Below, piece after piece: positions 33,278 through 46,102 of a stretch of DNA of 64,000 bases. The position numbers were made by a program, and so were the translations under genes. Under the pieces are notes generated by a model that saw only the letters and a program-made list of their open reading frames with translations, was not told the DNA's origin and searched no databases. The stretch's first letter is position 1, and each line of letters opens with the position of its first letter. This DNA is from Corylus avellana (taxonomy: Eukaryota; Streptophyta; Magnoliopsida; Fagales; Betulaceae). The stretch spans positions 372,001 to 436,000 of the forward strand of contig NC_081545.1 of assembly GCF_901000735.1 (NCBI RefSeq), in the 5' to 3' direction.

Positions 33278-33558
33278 TGTTAAATTACCAGTTATCCCAA
33301 AAGCTTAATCTTATAAGAAGATGTAAATTTAATCACTTAACCATTACTTTAACAATTCCCCTTACGTGTGGGCTCAAATTTCTTTTTAATAGATGAGGCC
33401 CAACACGTAAAATATTTAATTAAATGGGGGGTGAATTGACGGAGTCAAGGTTCAATCTCATGACCTTTGGTTCTGATACCATGTTAAATTACTAATTATC
33501 TCAAAAACTTAAGCTTATAGGAAGAGGTAAATTTAATCACTTAACCACTATTTTAACA
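33278..33558 (-). mobile_element. TRIM (terminal-repeat retrotransposon in miniature)
   Basis: Total length 281 bp. Direct terminal repeats of 77 bp (33278-33354 and 33482-33558) begin TGTTAAATTAC and end TTTTAACA or TTTAACA. On the minus strand the repeat is followed directly by TGGTATCAGA (33472-33481), the initiator-Met tRNA primer-binding site. Both flanks carry CCCTT (33273-33277 and 33559-33563), a 5-bp target duplication. There is no coding sequence, as expected for TRIMs, which borrow enzymes from autonomous elements. Confidence 0.92.
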
Positions 33559-33654
33559 CCCTTCCCTCCCCTCTCCTCACTTGACTTGATTTGATTGATT
33601 TAATTTTATGAATTGATTGGTGCTATGTCATGGATTTGTGTTAATTGGCTCTTA

Positions 33655-33777
33655 TATATCTATCAAGTGAGCTGCAATTAAATTCTGATTATTTAATAAT
33701 AATATGTAAAAAGTATTGTGTTTATTGTAACATTAATTTTATAAAAAATAAAAATAAAAAAAAAATAAAAAAAAAGG
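33655..33777. repeat. Backbone paralogue carrying the empty site of the large solo LTR
   Basis: TATATCTATCAAGTGAGC..GCAATTAAATT..TTATTTAATAATAATATG matches 58590-58620 joined directly to 61599-61660. The 2978-bp solo LTR is absent here and only one ATAAT copy is present. Confidence 0.85.
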
Positions 33778-35288
33778 CAAAACTTTCACTCTACCCCCCC
33801 TAACCTACTACCTTTTTTGACTTACCGCCCTCGAACTTCAAACTCTCTCACTTTACCCTCCCGAACTTTTAACTTCTCTCACTTTACCCCCCTCTGTTAG
33901 TTTTCACCGTTAAAATCAAATTCGTTTGATTTTTATGCCCATTATACCATCACCTCAAAACTACACCGTTATGGACTCTAAATCTACAACACCCATCCAA
34001 CCCAAAACGACGTCGTTTTGAGCATTATAATTAAATATATATTATAATAATAATAATAATAATAATAAAGAAAGAAGACCAAAATCGGGTGTTTCCGCGC
34101 TTGCCAAAATGGAATTCGCCACCCATTTTGTTTCAATAGTGAACCACCTCCACAGCCAAAGGTTATTTGGAGCCACCATGGTCACTTTTTTTCACCCCTT
34201 GGTCTTTTTTTTTTTCTTTATATATATATATATATAATGCTCAAGCAGCCGTCGTTGGCATGAGTAAGGAATAACCGCCAATGAGCAAGCTTCTTGCCCT
34301 GAACATGCCAGTTTGTGTGTATTTTTTTTTCTGCGGTTGGTGGGATTTATCCAACCGATGCTGGTAGAGCGGTCAGATATAAGAACCACCATACGAATTT
34401 GCTTGCATACAATCCAGCCGGTAAAAGGAAAAAACCCTAGGTTAACCTCTCTCTATTTTGTTCGGCCACCTCTCTCCCTTAGTCCCTCTTTTGTTCTCTC
34501 GCTCTCTCTTCGTCTCTCTCGCTCTCTCTTCGTCTCTTTCACTATCTCGTTCTCTTGCTCTCTCTTCGTCTCTCTTGTTCTCTCTCATTAGTGGCTCTCT
34601 CTCTGTCTCTCGTCTGCGTCGCCCTCCACCTCCTCAGACGCTACTGCGCCGCTCCCACCTCCACAGACTACAATCCAGGCATTTTTCTCTCTCTAGACCT
34701 CTTTCATGAGTGGGATCCAAGAGATCTCTTGATAAATTCATTAATCTGATGTTGGGTTGTTTGTTCAAACAAATAAATTTTCGTTTCCATTGTTTATAGG
34801 TTCTGGTGTTGGGTTGTGGTTGTGTAGGAGGAAAAGAAATCTGCAGAACAAGAGAGACGAAAATGGAGGAGAAAAAACCAAACAAAAATGGAGGAAAAGA
34901 ACCCAACCCACACAACCCGTAGACGATTTCCCCACCCCGCAGCACTCGAACCTGCGCAGATGTTGCTCATTGTGCTCAGGCGGCGGGTTGGAAATCCCAA
35001 AACCCGCAAAGTGCGGGGCGGGTGGGAAAAAGTGTAATCCCCGCCCCGCCCCGCCCCGTGCCCAGTCCTGTGGGTGTTGTAGATTTGAAGTCCAAAACGG
35101 TGTAGTTTTGAGGTGATAGTATAATGGGCATAAAAATCAAACGGATTTGATTTTAACGGTGAAAACTAACAGATGGTGGTAAAGTGAGATAAATTGAAAG
35201 TTTATGGGGGGCAAAGTGAAAGAGTTTGAAGTTCAAGGGGGGTAAGTCAAAAAGGGTGATAGTTCAGGGAGGGCAAAGTGAAGTTTTC
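33778..35288. mobile_element. Long-TIR element with possible captured host sequence
   Basis: Terminal inverted repeats of about 220 bp (33778-34000 and 35072-35288) share AAAACTT.CACT.T.CCC, ACTTCAAACTCT.TCACTTT and the phrase GTTAGTTTTCACCGTTAAAATC. The interior holds CT-rich leader-like DNA (34450-34600), a CCTCCACAGACTACAATCCAGGC stretch and a C/G-rich CCCCGCCC run (35035-35060). No transposase is seen. Mutator-like (Pack-MULE) capture of host sequence is possible but unproven. One end of the same element lies at 61670-61890 in unit 2. Confidence 0.7.
34490..34600. repeat. CT-rich minisatellite
   Basis: About four imperfect copies of an 18-20 bp unit (CTCTCGCTCTCTCTTCGT) inside the long-TIR element. 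Confidence 0.7.
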
Positions 35289-35390
35289 TCTAAAAAAAAA
35301 AAAAATTATAATAAGCCATTAATTTATGCTTATAAATATTCTTAAATCTAATTTTATGCACAACTGTTATTATGTATGGAATTAGGAACC

Positions 35391-35522
35391 TCTTCATTTC
35401 ATTTGAACTGAATAATATCCAGTTAGTTATATTGGAAGTGTATTTTTGTCCCCTCAAAAAGTGAAAAGACAAAAATACCTTTCTAATATAACTAACGGGA
35501 TAAATTTGAACTGGAAATGATC
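35391..35522. mobile_element. Small foldback element
   Basis: Two arms of about 55-60 bp (35391-35450 and 35468-35522) are imperfect inverted repeats containing GTTAGTTATATT.GAA and TATTTTTGTC, with a loop of fewer than 20 bases. Confidence 0.65.
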
Positions 35523-36349
35523 ATTTTCCTTATGTATGAGCATCAAATGATTGGTGCAAGTATTTTACGAAATTAATAAAAATACTCACGTTTACGTAGC
35601 TTGGAAGGCTGTGATCCTTTGTAGAGATCTGGCTCTTCGTAATGTGTAGGATTCAATTCATGTTGCGATATGAGTATAAAATATATATGTCAATTCAAAT
35701 TCGACCAATTTAATTAAATAAATTAGACATTTTAACTATAACCCACTAATTTTGTGTGAGATTTAATTGCATGTCGTGTAAAAAATTGTTAGTCTTAAAT
35801 ATCGTACGTCACGCTCAGGTCGTATCGAAACATAAGCATTATCACATATAGGTCAATTATAATCTAATTCATTTAATTAAATGGGTCATAAACGTAAGCA
35901 TTATTATTATTATTATTATTTTGATGGAATGACGAATTAGAACTAAGAACACAAAAGACACAGGTGGGGTTTAGTTTTATCAACACGTAATTGGAAGTAT
36001 ATAAAGATAAATACAATTCAAATTTAATGTCAAATAATATTAATGGTTGATGTTAACGGCATATGGTCCTGTGGGGCATGTTTATCATAATTTTCTACAA
36101 AGACCATGATGTGTACATGTCGTTTGGCGGAATATTAACGCCGTTAGCATTCCGCGTGAGTCAATGAGTCAACCAGGCTTAGTTCACACTTCACATTTAA
36201 GTCAATTATTCAAACAAACCAAGTCAATTTTCAATTAACGAGTCCTGCCCGCCATTCTATTCTTCCACACACAAAATTATACTATATCATATTATATATT
36301 ATATATGTATCTATATTTCTGGAACCCTTGAATAACATTTTCCAGAACA
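35523..36349. other. Spacer between long-TIR element and tandem unit 2
   Basis: AT-rich with no supported gene. It contains ATT repeats (35900-35920) and short phrases resembling those near 30890 (AACTCATTTAATTAAAATG..), suggesting old repeats. Confidence 0.35.
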
Positions 36350-38244
36350 TGAGGTCTTAATTGCAATGGACTTAGCAAGATAATTAAATGCCAAGATTTG
36401 GGTGGGTGGGATTTTTCATTCAAAAAAAAAAAAGATTTGAGTCCCTTCAAGGCCCATTGTCATGATTGGGGTCAACACCAATTTATGGACTGCAACCTAC
36501 ACCTATCAGTACTAGGTAAATAATTTGATAAAAATTCACTAATGATTGATTACAAGTTCAATAGTAATTTTAATAGTCACATCATTCTTGGAGAAACTTA
36601 AGAAAAATACATATAAGAGGAGATTCTACTTACTCGTTGATGATAGAGAGAGATAAACATTGAAGCCTATTAACAAGCGCCATTACAGTCTAGGAGAGAG
36701 GAGGGGGAAAGACTACTTTTTTCTTTTTTTCCTGCGACGTCAGTACGTACACTTTGTTTGTAATACTCCCTTCGCACCTGTAGCATTCCTCATTGTTTTA
36801 AGCATAAACTAGCTAGTCATTAATACATGAACCAAACATCAAAGCTCCAACCTTTCTCATCAAAGATCAAATCCACAAAAGAATCTACCATATATGATAC
36901 ATCTCTAAAACACATGGATCTACATTTAATCTCTTTAAATAGTAGATAAACATCATAAAAAATAAAAATAAAAAATAAAAAAGATATTACTTGCTTAACA
37001 AAAGCTATAACCTAGCTACCTACTCAATAATCATCATCTAACCTATAATACTCATCCTAGAACTATATATTAAACAACAAACTTATACAATAAACTATGA
37101 AAATACAACTAATTAACATATATAGTAGTCAGACATCATAAAAACATGCTCATAACAATAATGAACACGAAATTAGAGCAAAAGGTTACCACTCTTGAAC
37201 GTAAATTTCAATAATCCACCTCTTCTCTCTCTCTAGGGTTCTTTGGACCAAAAGGCAATGAAAATGAGCGAAATGGGGCGTAATTATGAATTTATAGAGA
37301 GCATTATTGACAAAAAATTAAATTTAACATTGAGTAGAGAGTTTGTTAAATTATTTATTTTGTGAGTTTTGTTAAAATTTTAAAATAAAACTAACAGTAA
37401 AGAGTTCAATGTGAATGTTCTAACAAATCTTAGTCGTAACTCAAATTTTTGGGTTGGCTTGTTGGCCTCTCTTGTGTCCGTACAGTAAACATAAGATGGA
37501 GTTTAGTCACCACTACTGAAGAAGCATTAGACATGACTTAGGCAGTCGCTTACGGCCCCATAAGTAATATTTATAATCTGCAACAATTTTGAAAAAAGAA
37601 ATAATGTGCATTATCTCTTCTTTTAGAGAATCTTTAACTTTTATAGAAAAATCAATGTTATAGGCCCACGAACAAAACCATTAATGATCTCTCCCATTGG
37701 GAGTGATTGGCTGTGGTGAGAGTTTAACTATGGCTGTTCTTTTTTTCTTTTCTTTTTTTGTAAGTAGACAATGGTTGTTACCTTTCTTTAAATTGTTTCA
37801 AATATTTTGTGTTCAAACCCCAAAACGCAAGAGATTAGACAAAAATGTGTGGCTGTGGTACAACTACACTTTTTCCTTGTGTTTTATGTCATCAGGAACA
37901 TGTGGCTGTGGAACAACCACATTTCCCCCCCCTTTTTTTTTTTCCTCTTATATCATGTTATCATTTTTGTCAACAAAATTTAAGTTCTTCAAAACAACAA
38001 AAATTAATTAAATCAAGTGTTTTGTGCCTCCCAGTGTCGGATAATTATAAGAAAATACTAGAAATTTATGTTTTTGTTGAATAATAAAATTGTTTTAGCA
38101 AAGAAAAAAGTATTGTTTTTTTTTGTCTACAAAAGCTTAATTAATAAGCTAATACGATCGAGGCATATGAAAGTATATTAGTCAATAGTTACTATTAATT
38201 AAGTATATTAGTCAATATACGATCGAGGCATTTGCTTTTTACAA

Positions 38245-39470
38245 ACAGAGCAAAAAGTTCTGAAGCAAATCATAACCGAAGCTAAAATTATATACGTCAC
38301 CAATCATACCAAATCAACCATAACAAAATCATCCGCTAACCCATGACTAATCATCAGGTTTAATATCAGATCATTACTAAACAGACACAATCCAATGCAT
38401 AGGTAGCACTTATTCAATGCATAAGTAGCACTTATTCCTCGGCCTTGAGAGCAGAGAACCCCCAAGCCAATATTCATCCTCCTCAACCCGGAAGCCAGGA
38501 TATCGTTCACATCCACAACCCAAAAGTCTAGACCAAATGCAGATATACTTACGGATAGAAAACAAAAAGAGAGGATAGAGCCTTATTACAAGCAAAAAAC
38601 ATGAAAGAATAAACGTATAGCAGAAAACGTATAGGGAAATAGCAACGGAAAAACAAGCAAATACAGGCAAAATCGGAAACACAACTAAAAGAAAAAACAG
38701 GGAAAGCACTATGGGGATGACGACAGCCAGGAGGAAGCGATCGCATGCTAGCTGGAAACCGATGCAGAATGTGGCATTGAAAGCACATCGCGGGGAGACG
38801 CGAGAAAAGACCGGTAGCAGACGGTGGGCGGCAAAGCGGGCCTAGAGGAGATCTGCAGCGTACTCAGAACCCGAGGGGAGAGTTTGAGTGAAACCTCAAA
38901 GGCGGCACCCACACAAAGTACCAAACAAGCAAAAAACCAAAAAAAAAAAACTAATCCCAAGCAAACAGACAAGAACAACAAGAAGCAAAAATCGCAGGAG
39001 AAAGAACCAAAACAGGAAAGAAAAAGCAAAAAACGCCCAAACCCCAAAACAGAGGCCTCGTCGAAAAGAACAAAGTGCAGGAGGAAAGCAGGCTAGAACA
39101 CAACAGACCCATGGCAGGGGCGACGGAGCCAGAAAGGAGGGACTCGCGTCGATCCGAGAGCCCAGACAGATCCGGTGGAACAATAGAGGAGAAGGCAAGG
39201 CGACAAGACGGCGGGGCAAAGTTTGAGACTAAAAGGCTAAGCAAAACGGAGGAGAGGGATAGAAGAAGCGGGAAACAAGAGGGGAAAGGGGCGGAAGATA
39301 AAGGGGAGAAAGCACCGCACAAAGGCTAGGAAGAATCAAGTAAATTGCCTAGTACAAAGGGTTGAGGGCAAGGGGAGGAGGGTAGGCAGCGAAGGCCACC
39401 CCTCCTCCCCACCTGTGCGGCGCTCAAAGAAACAGTGGCTAGGGTTTTTTTGGGAGAGACGGGAGAAACT
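38245..39470. other. Purine-rich duplicated block, copy B
   Basis: This copy is almost base-for-base identical to 1905-3110. Within 38695-39320 I see only one or two differences from copy A. As in A, no convincing coding frame is present. Confidence 0.4.
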
Positions 39471-40038
39471 CCACAATCCAAATTTCAAAATAAAATTTGA
39501 TGACTTGTGTAAGTTGAGTGAATTAGATGATCATCTTATTATAAAGTAAAGTTGAAAGGTCGTTGATAAATTCGGTTATATTCATCTTTTATTATAATTT
39601 TATATCATATATTATATAGATAATGTTTCTTTTATTTACAAATATTTGTAACTATAAATGTCTGCTAGAAAGGTGCGTTTGAACATATAAAAAAATTTTA
39701 AAAAAGAGAAGAATAAAAAAGTTAATTGAAACTCAAAACATATATTTATATCGAAGGCGAAAAGAATAATTTTTTTAAAAAAATAAAAATAAAAATAAAT
39801 TATATTAATTAATATTTAAATATAAACAAATGTCTTATTTAAAAATTATCGCCACATGCCCCAAAGAGTTTTGTACAACCAAGTAGAAGGTGACACATAA
39901 GTTAAACTTACCAAACGTAAATTAACAAAAAAAAAAAAAAAACATAACTATATTAGATTATATCACATATAAAATAAAAATTAATTGTTTTTAAAAACTG
40001 AAAAAAAAAAAAAAAAACAAAAAAAACAAAAAAACAAA

Positions 40039-40122
40039 ATTGAAGGGGTGGCTACCCCACTTGGGGTGGCCGCGCGACCACTCCCGTGGCCTGGGGGTGG
40101 CTCGCCGGCCACCCCTTCAATT
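40039..40122. repeat. GGGGTGGC palindromic module, copy B
   Basis: 84 bp, apparently identical to 3690-3773. The preceding A-run is shorter than in copy A. Confidence 0.6.
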
Positions 40123-40305
40123 ATGCTTTTTTTTTAAATAATAATAATAATAATAATTCTTTATTTTATTATAGTATAATCTGGTGTGATTGAATTTTTG
40201 TTTAAAGTATAAGTCTAATGAAATTGGCTGATGTTTCAGCTTCTTATTGGTAGCACAAAAAGTGACTTTTGTGCAATAGATCCACCCAAGTTGCTCTCTC
40301 TCTCT

Positions 40306-40338
<33 letters not shown>

Positions 40339-40365
40339 CGGGCCTGAACTGAAATTACTCTCCCT

Positions 40366-40840
40366 ATGATGGAGCAAGCAGGGTAGACGTCCTAGAGAAT
40401 ATTTGAGAAAACTTTTGGTTTTTTCCTCTTAACCAAAAACAGAGTATGACATTCTTATTGATAAACAAATTACATATGCAGGCTAGGAGTTTTGAAACTT
40501 TTTCAGTGAAAAAGAAAATGAAGCATTTACAACATTTACGAAAGAAACAAATGAAAAACCATTGACATGACCGGCAAATTAAACATGATAAAGAGTCAAA
40601 GACACAAACAAGGGCAGTGCTCCGGGTTAAATTAGTGATGATAGAGTGGGTAGGAAGGCAGAAGGCACACCACCCCCATAGTCTTACGCCAACCGCCACG
40701 GTAGTACTACTATTGCATCAGGTTTTTCCTCTTCTTTCTTCTCTTCTGCCACGCTTACGATATCTGCATACCCGACCTTCTTCCCGATCAACCTTGTAAG
40801 GTTGACGGTGTCAATTCCCTCCCCTTTCATGTCTATTTGG
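40366..40840 (-). pseudogene. HIPP fragment, module B
   Basis: Same structure as the module A fragment: a C-terminal HMA half (IDMKGEGIDTVNLTRLIG, GYADIVSVAEEKKEEEK) with a stop after PWRLA (40684), and a separate CaaX-like tail sequence near 40366-40392. The N-terminal half is missing. The substitution IDVKG to IDMKG and a changed Glu/Lys linker distinguish it from A. Confidence 0.75.
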
Positions 40841-41009
40841 CTTTTATGCAAGCGACTACTGGGACGAGTCACTTTAATGCCGTGTCAAACACCGAGTCTC
40901 CAGGCCGTCTAAGGATGCGTTTGGGAGTGCGTTTTTTAAAAAATAATTTGCGATTTTAAACCAAATCGCAATTTTAGGGTGTTTGGGATTGCGATTTTAA
41001 AAACGCAAA

Positions 41010-41283
41010 TGTTAGAATATAATCATAATATATTCTGATTATATTCTGCTAATCACCATAATTGCTGATTGATATACTACCATAATTGCTGATTGATATA
41101 CTTTCCCTGTATATACATTGATATTATTCTATAATATTGTACATTAATTCCGTGATTGTATTTCCTATTCTGTCTGGCCTTATTCAACTATAAATAGGCC
41201 TCATTGTATACAGTTCTAAACACACAGAAATACAATATTCAGTTTATCCCTATATTCTCTAGTCTTCTTTAGTTATTTTAACA
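41010..41283 (+). repeat. 5' LTR of young copia
   Basis: TGTTAGAATATAATC...TTTTAACA with a TATAAATAG core-promoter motif near 41190. Confidence 0.92.
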
Positions 41284-41295
41284 TGGTATCAGAGC
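41284..41295 (+). other. Primer-binding site of young copia
   Basis: TGGTATCAGAGC directly follows the LTR and complements the initiator-Met tRNA 3' end. Confidence 0.9.
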
Positions 41296-41789
41296 CAAGT
41301 TTTGGCCTTCTCTAGAGAAGTAGGAAGTCAGTTCGTTCAAAAGCCTTTTCGATCTTGTTTTGGTATAATTATTATACCAACAGGCTCAAAAAGGTCCGAT
41401 AAATCCTGTGGAGTTATCAGATCACCGTTCTGAAGTTCAACGCGCTCTCACGCGCCGCCTGAAGTTTCTGTGTCACTATTCACGCGCCTCACGCGCCGCC
41501 CAAGTCAGCCGTTCTCAGAAAATTCTGCCAGAATCCAGATCGGAGGCTGCCGATCTACTGACCTGCCGAAAGAACGCGCCACCAGGAGTCCCCACGAGCC
41601 GCCACAACTTTCTGTGGAATTTTGAACACGCCCTGCGCTGTTTCCGGCCACCACGCACCGCCATTCTCAGCCGTTTTCAGAAATGAATCACAGATTCGTG
41701 ATCGGAGGCTGCCGATCTGTCGAACCAGCTGTCGCACGCACCACCCAGAGCTGCCACGCGCCGTCACGCGCCGCCCCCTTTGTAAGTCA

Positions 41790-42055
41790 TTTTTGAGCTC
41801 ACCTATTTACTCTACAATCGGTCACACCAGATTTTTCTCTGATTTTTGAGCTCACACACTTATTATACACTCAGCCACACCAGATCTCAGCCTTTTAACC
41901 AAGCCTATATTTCTTATTATATACTCAGCCACACCAAATCCTAACCTTTTAAAACAAGCTCATATCACCTATCATACACTCAGCCACACCAGATTCAACT
42001 CTCTCACCATGCTCACAGAACCTATCCTACACCCAACCACACCGGATTATATTCC
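41790..42055 (+). repeat. Degenerate tandem repeats in copia leader
   Basis: About five imperfect copies of a 50-60 bp unit containing (T)ACACTCAGCCACACCAGAT lie just upstream of gag. The equivalent array in the other copia element is at about 51330-51600. Confidence 0.7.
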
Positions 42056-42065
42056 AAAAAAAAAA

Positions 42066-45000
42066 ATGGTCGTACCTCCTACCACTCTCCCAAACACCAA
42101 AGATATTACCCAACCTATTCCTACTATTCTCGATGGCTCCAATTAACCGGCCTGGTCTCAAAATATGAGTAGGTGGCTCAAAGGACATTGTCTCTGGGAA
42201 TATGTTTCTGGTGAAGAATCTAAGCCTCTTGCTGGAAAAGAGGAACCTGCAGCGGCTTTCTCTACCCGCCTCCGCACATGGAAAAGTATCCATTACAGGA
42301 TTATTTCTTGGTTCTCCAACACTTGTGTTGTCTCCATCAGCATGACATTTGGCAATCTTGACAATGCCAAAGATGTTTGGGACATGTTAGCTCNNNNNNN
42401 NNNNNNNNNNNNNNNNNNNNNNNNNNNNNNNNNNNNNNNNNNNNNNNNNNNNNNNNNNNNNNNNNNNNNNNNNNNNNNNNNNNNNNNNNNNNNTCTTCCT
42501 CATCCAATCGGAACATCCAGTGCCACTATTGTCAGAAATTTGGCCACAGATATAGTGAATGCAGGAAAAGACTTTCTCGTGGGAATCATCAAGCTCCTAG
42601 TCATAAGGTTGCTACGGTCACTCATACTGATACATCAGATATGCCTTACACCGATATTGCACCCCAACCCAGTACTCTTTCTCCTGCAGAAATCGAAGCT
42701 CTCATTCATCAAGTTTTATCTAAGTCCAATCTTAATACCGCCATGTCCACCACACTAGGTAATTCCTCTTGGTATATTGATTCTGCTTGTTGTAATCACA
42801 TGACACCGAATTCTTCCATATTTTTTGCAAAATCTGTGTTACCTAGGCCTATCACCATTTACACTGCTAATGGTTCCCATCTTGCTGTTAGTCATGTCGG
42901 GTCTGTTTCTACTAATCAACTATATGTGTCTGATACATACTTAGTGCCTAATCTCTCGTTAAATCTTTTATATGTTGGTCAACTTTGTGAACTTGGCTTA
43001 GAATTGCACTTTTCTAACCGAGGTTGTGATGTGCAGGATCCACAGACGGGACAGCTAATTGGGACCGCCCGTAAGATTGGACTTCTGTTTGAGCTTTCAT
43101 CACTCCATCTTCCTCCTGCTGTGTCAGCTGCCACTTCATCTCGGTCTTCCTCTACCACCCTCAGTTTATGGCACTCTCGTTTTGGACATGCATCTATTTC
43201 TCGTATTCGTTCTTTAGCTACAAGTGGTCAATTAGGGTCTGTTGAGTCTAAGTCATTTGATTGTGTTGCGTGTCAACTTGGAAAACAAAGTGCTTTACCT
43301 TTTAATAATAGTGCATCTGTTTCTTCTGCTCCTTTTGATTTCGTGCATTCTGATGTATGGGGCCCTGCGCCTATTCCCACCATGGGTGGATCCCGCTATT
43401 TTGTCATTTTTGTGGATGATTTTTCTCGATACACATGGCTTTATCTTTTACAAAATCGGTCTGAACTTTCGAAAATTTACTCTGAATTTCAACGGATGAT
43501 TCAAACCCAATTTTCTCGAAACATAAAAAATTTTCGTTCTGATAATGCCATGGAATATCGTGAATCTACCTTCCTTACTACTCTCAAACAAAATGGTACT
43601 CTTCCCCATCGCTCATGCCCAAATACTTCTCAACAAAATGGTCGAGCTGAACGTAAACACAGGCACATCTTAGACACTGTTAGGGCTTTGCTCCTATCTG
43701 CTTCTATCCCTGAACACTTTTGGGGAGAAGCCGCTCTTACCGCTGTTTATACCATTAATAGGGTCCCATCTCCCACTACCTTAAATAAGTCCCCCTATGA
43801 ACTTCTGTATGGATCTCCTCCTGATTACCAATCTCTCCGCATCTTTGGTTGTGTCTGTTTCGTGCTCCTTCCACCCCATGAACGAACAAAATTAGAACCT
43901 TGTTCTCTTCTATGTTGTTTTCTTGGGTATGGCATTGAACACAAAGGATATCGTTGTTATGATCCTATTTCCAAACGGCTCCGCATCTCGCGGCACGTCA
44001 CTTTTTGGGAACATAGGCTATTTAGTGATATGGAGTCTTTTCCTACTCGTCCCTCTAGTTCTTCTCCTATCTTCACTAATGTCTCAGTGGATTTGCTCCC
44101 TGACACTACTGATCTTGATGCAGGGATGACAAGCTCTCCAGACGACATTCTGACAGTCGACCCCAATGACTCTGCCCTGCCTGTTGATCCATCTACTCTT
44201 GAGGCCGCTCCCTCTATCCCTCGTCGTTCTACTCGGGTAACATCTCTTCCTTCCCATCTTCATGATTATCACTGTTATTCTGCTCTTGCTACTCTCCATG
44301 AACCTCACTCCTTCCGTGAGGCTCATGCTAACCCTCTTTGGCAGAATGCTATGTCTGAAGAACTTAATGCCCTTTCCAAAACCCATACTTGGGACTTAGT
44401 TGATTTACCTTTAGGCAAAATTGCGGTAGGGTGCAAGTGGGTTTACAAGATTAAGACAAAATCTGATGGGTCTATTGAGCGATACAAGGCACATCTTGTG
44501 GCAAAGGGGTTCAATCAGGAGTATGGTATTGATTATGAGGAGACTTTTGCACCAGTGGCTTGCCTTACTTCTGTTCGATCACTCCTTGCTGTGGCTTCTG
44601 TGCGTCATTGGGATCTTTTTCAAATGGATGTGAAAAACGCATTTCTCAATGGTGATCTTAGTGAAGAAGTTTATATGCAGCCTCCTCCTGGGTACGATCA
44701 TCCGCCACACAAGGTTTGCCGACTTCGCCGGGCATTGTACGGTTTGAAACAGGCTCTACGGGCTTGGTTTGCCAAATTCAGCTCCACTATTGCGCAGATT
44801 GGGTTTGTTTCTAGCCCCTATGACTCTGCTCTTTTTATCCGGCGATCTGATGCTGGTCTCATTCTTCTCTTACTATATGTTGATGATATGATTATTACTG
44901 GAGATGATACTGTTGGTATTCGCAATCTTCAACAGTTTTTGAGCCAACAATTTGAGATGAAGGATTTGGGTTTTCTCAACTACTTTCTTGGATTGGAAGT

Positions 45001-45815
45001 GTCTTCTGATCCAAAAGGTTACTATCTCTCTCAAGCCAAGTATGCTTCAGATCTCCTCTCACGAGCTGGCCTTACTTGATAGCCCTCTAGAGACAAATGT
45101 CAAACTTCGTGCCACTGATGGTGAGCTACTTTCTGATGCCACTCTCTATCGACAGTTAGTTGGCAGTCTCATCTATCTTACTGTGACACGACCAGATCTT
45201 GCCTATGCAGTCCACCTTGTTAGTCAGTTTATGACAGCACCACGCTCGGTTCATTATGCGGCTGTTCTTCGCATCCTTCGCTATGTGAAGGGCACCTTGT
45301 TTCATGGTTTGCATTTCTCTTCTCACTCATCATTAGACTTACATGTATATTCAGATGCTGATTGGGCAGGTGATCCCACTGATCGTCGTTCCACCACGGG
45401 TTATTGTTTCTTACTTGGTGATTCTCTCATCTCTTGGCGTAGTAAGAAACAATCAGTTGTTGCACGCTCTAGCACCGAAGCTGAGTATCGTGCTCTTGCC
45501 GACACCACTTCCGAGCTTCTCTGGCTTCGTTGGCTTTTACATGACATGGGTGTTTCTCAGACCTCTAGTTCTCCTATCTTTTGTGACAATCGAAGTGCGA
45601 TTCAAATTGCGCATAATGATGTATTTCATGAACGTACTAAACACATTGAGATCGACTGTCATTTTGTGCGCCATCATCTTTTGCAGGGGACTCTCCGTCT
45701 CTGTCCCATTGCTTCCGCTGATCAGTTGGCCGATGTGTTCACCAAAGCACATCCACCTGGACGGTTCCGTGATCTTGTTTCCAAACTCAAGTTGGCATCT
45801 ACATTACCACCTTGA
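42066..45815 (+). pseudogene. copia gag-pol of young element
   Basis: Gag starts MVVPPTTLPNTKDITQPIPT and a TAA interrupts it after DGSN. After the gap come a CHYCQKFGHRYSEC zinc knuckle, protease WYIDSACCNHMT, GAG-pre-integrase LWHSRFGHAS, integrase (HSDVWGPAP, FRSDNAMEY, NGRAERKHR), RT (FQMDVKNAFLNGDL, LLYVDDMIITGDD) and RNase H (DADWAGDPTDRRSTTGY, STEAEYRALAD). The catalytic Asp pair of RT is intact. A 14-bp deletion near 45080, relative to the other copia, causes a frameshift between RT and RNase H. Confidence 0.92.
42394..42493. other. Assembly gap (100 N) in copia gag
   Basis: By comparison with the second copia element (51947-52354), about 400 bases of gag are missing here. Confidence 0.95.
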
Positions 45816-45828
45816 GTTTGAGGGGGGA

Positions 45829-46102
45829 TGTTAGAATATAATCAGAATATATTCTGATTATATTCTGCCAATCACCATAATTGCTGATTGATATACTACC
45901 ATAATTGCTGATTGATATACTTTCCCTGTATATACATTGATATTATTCTGTAATATTGTACATTAATTCCGTGATTGTATTTCCTATTCTGTCTGGCCTT
46001 ATTCAACTATAAATAGGCCTCATTGTATACAGTTCTAAACACACAGAAATACAATATTCAGTTTATCCCTATATTCTCTAGTCTTCTTTAGTTATTTCAA
46101 CA
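45829..46102 (+). repeat. 3' LTR of young copia
   Basis: 274 bp, matching 41010-41283 with about four substitutions, preceded by a G-rich polypurine tract. Confidence 0.92.

Larger units (their letters stand above)
41010..46102 (+). mobile_element. Ty1/copia retrotransposon, young copy
   Basis: LTRs of 274 bp (41010-41283 and 45829-46102) differ at only about 4 positions by eye. Target duplication GCAAA is present at 41005-41009 and 46103-46107. Primer-binding site and polypurine tract (GAGGGGGGA, about 45819-45828) are in place. Internal stops and a 14-bp deletion make it defective, and a 100-N gap removes part of gag. Confidence 0.95.

Noticed and set aside
34313..34749. Leu/Ser-rich frames in the CT tract
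   Set aside because: Translation of a CT-rich minisatellite; no conserved protein.
42165..42758. 197-codon frame crossing the copia gap
   Set aside because: The frame is kept only by the arbitrary N length; the gag frame is known from the second copia element.
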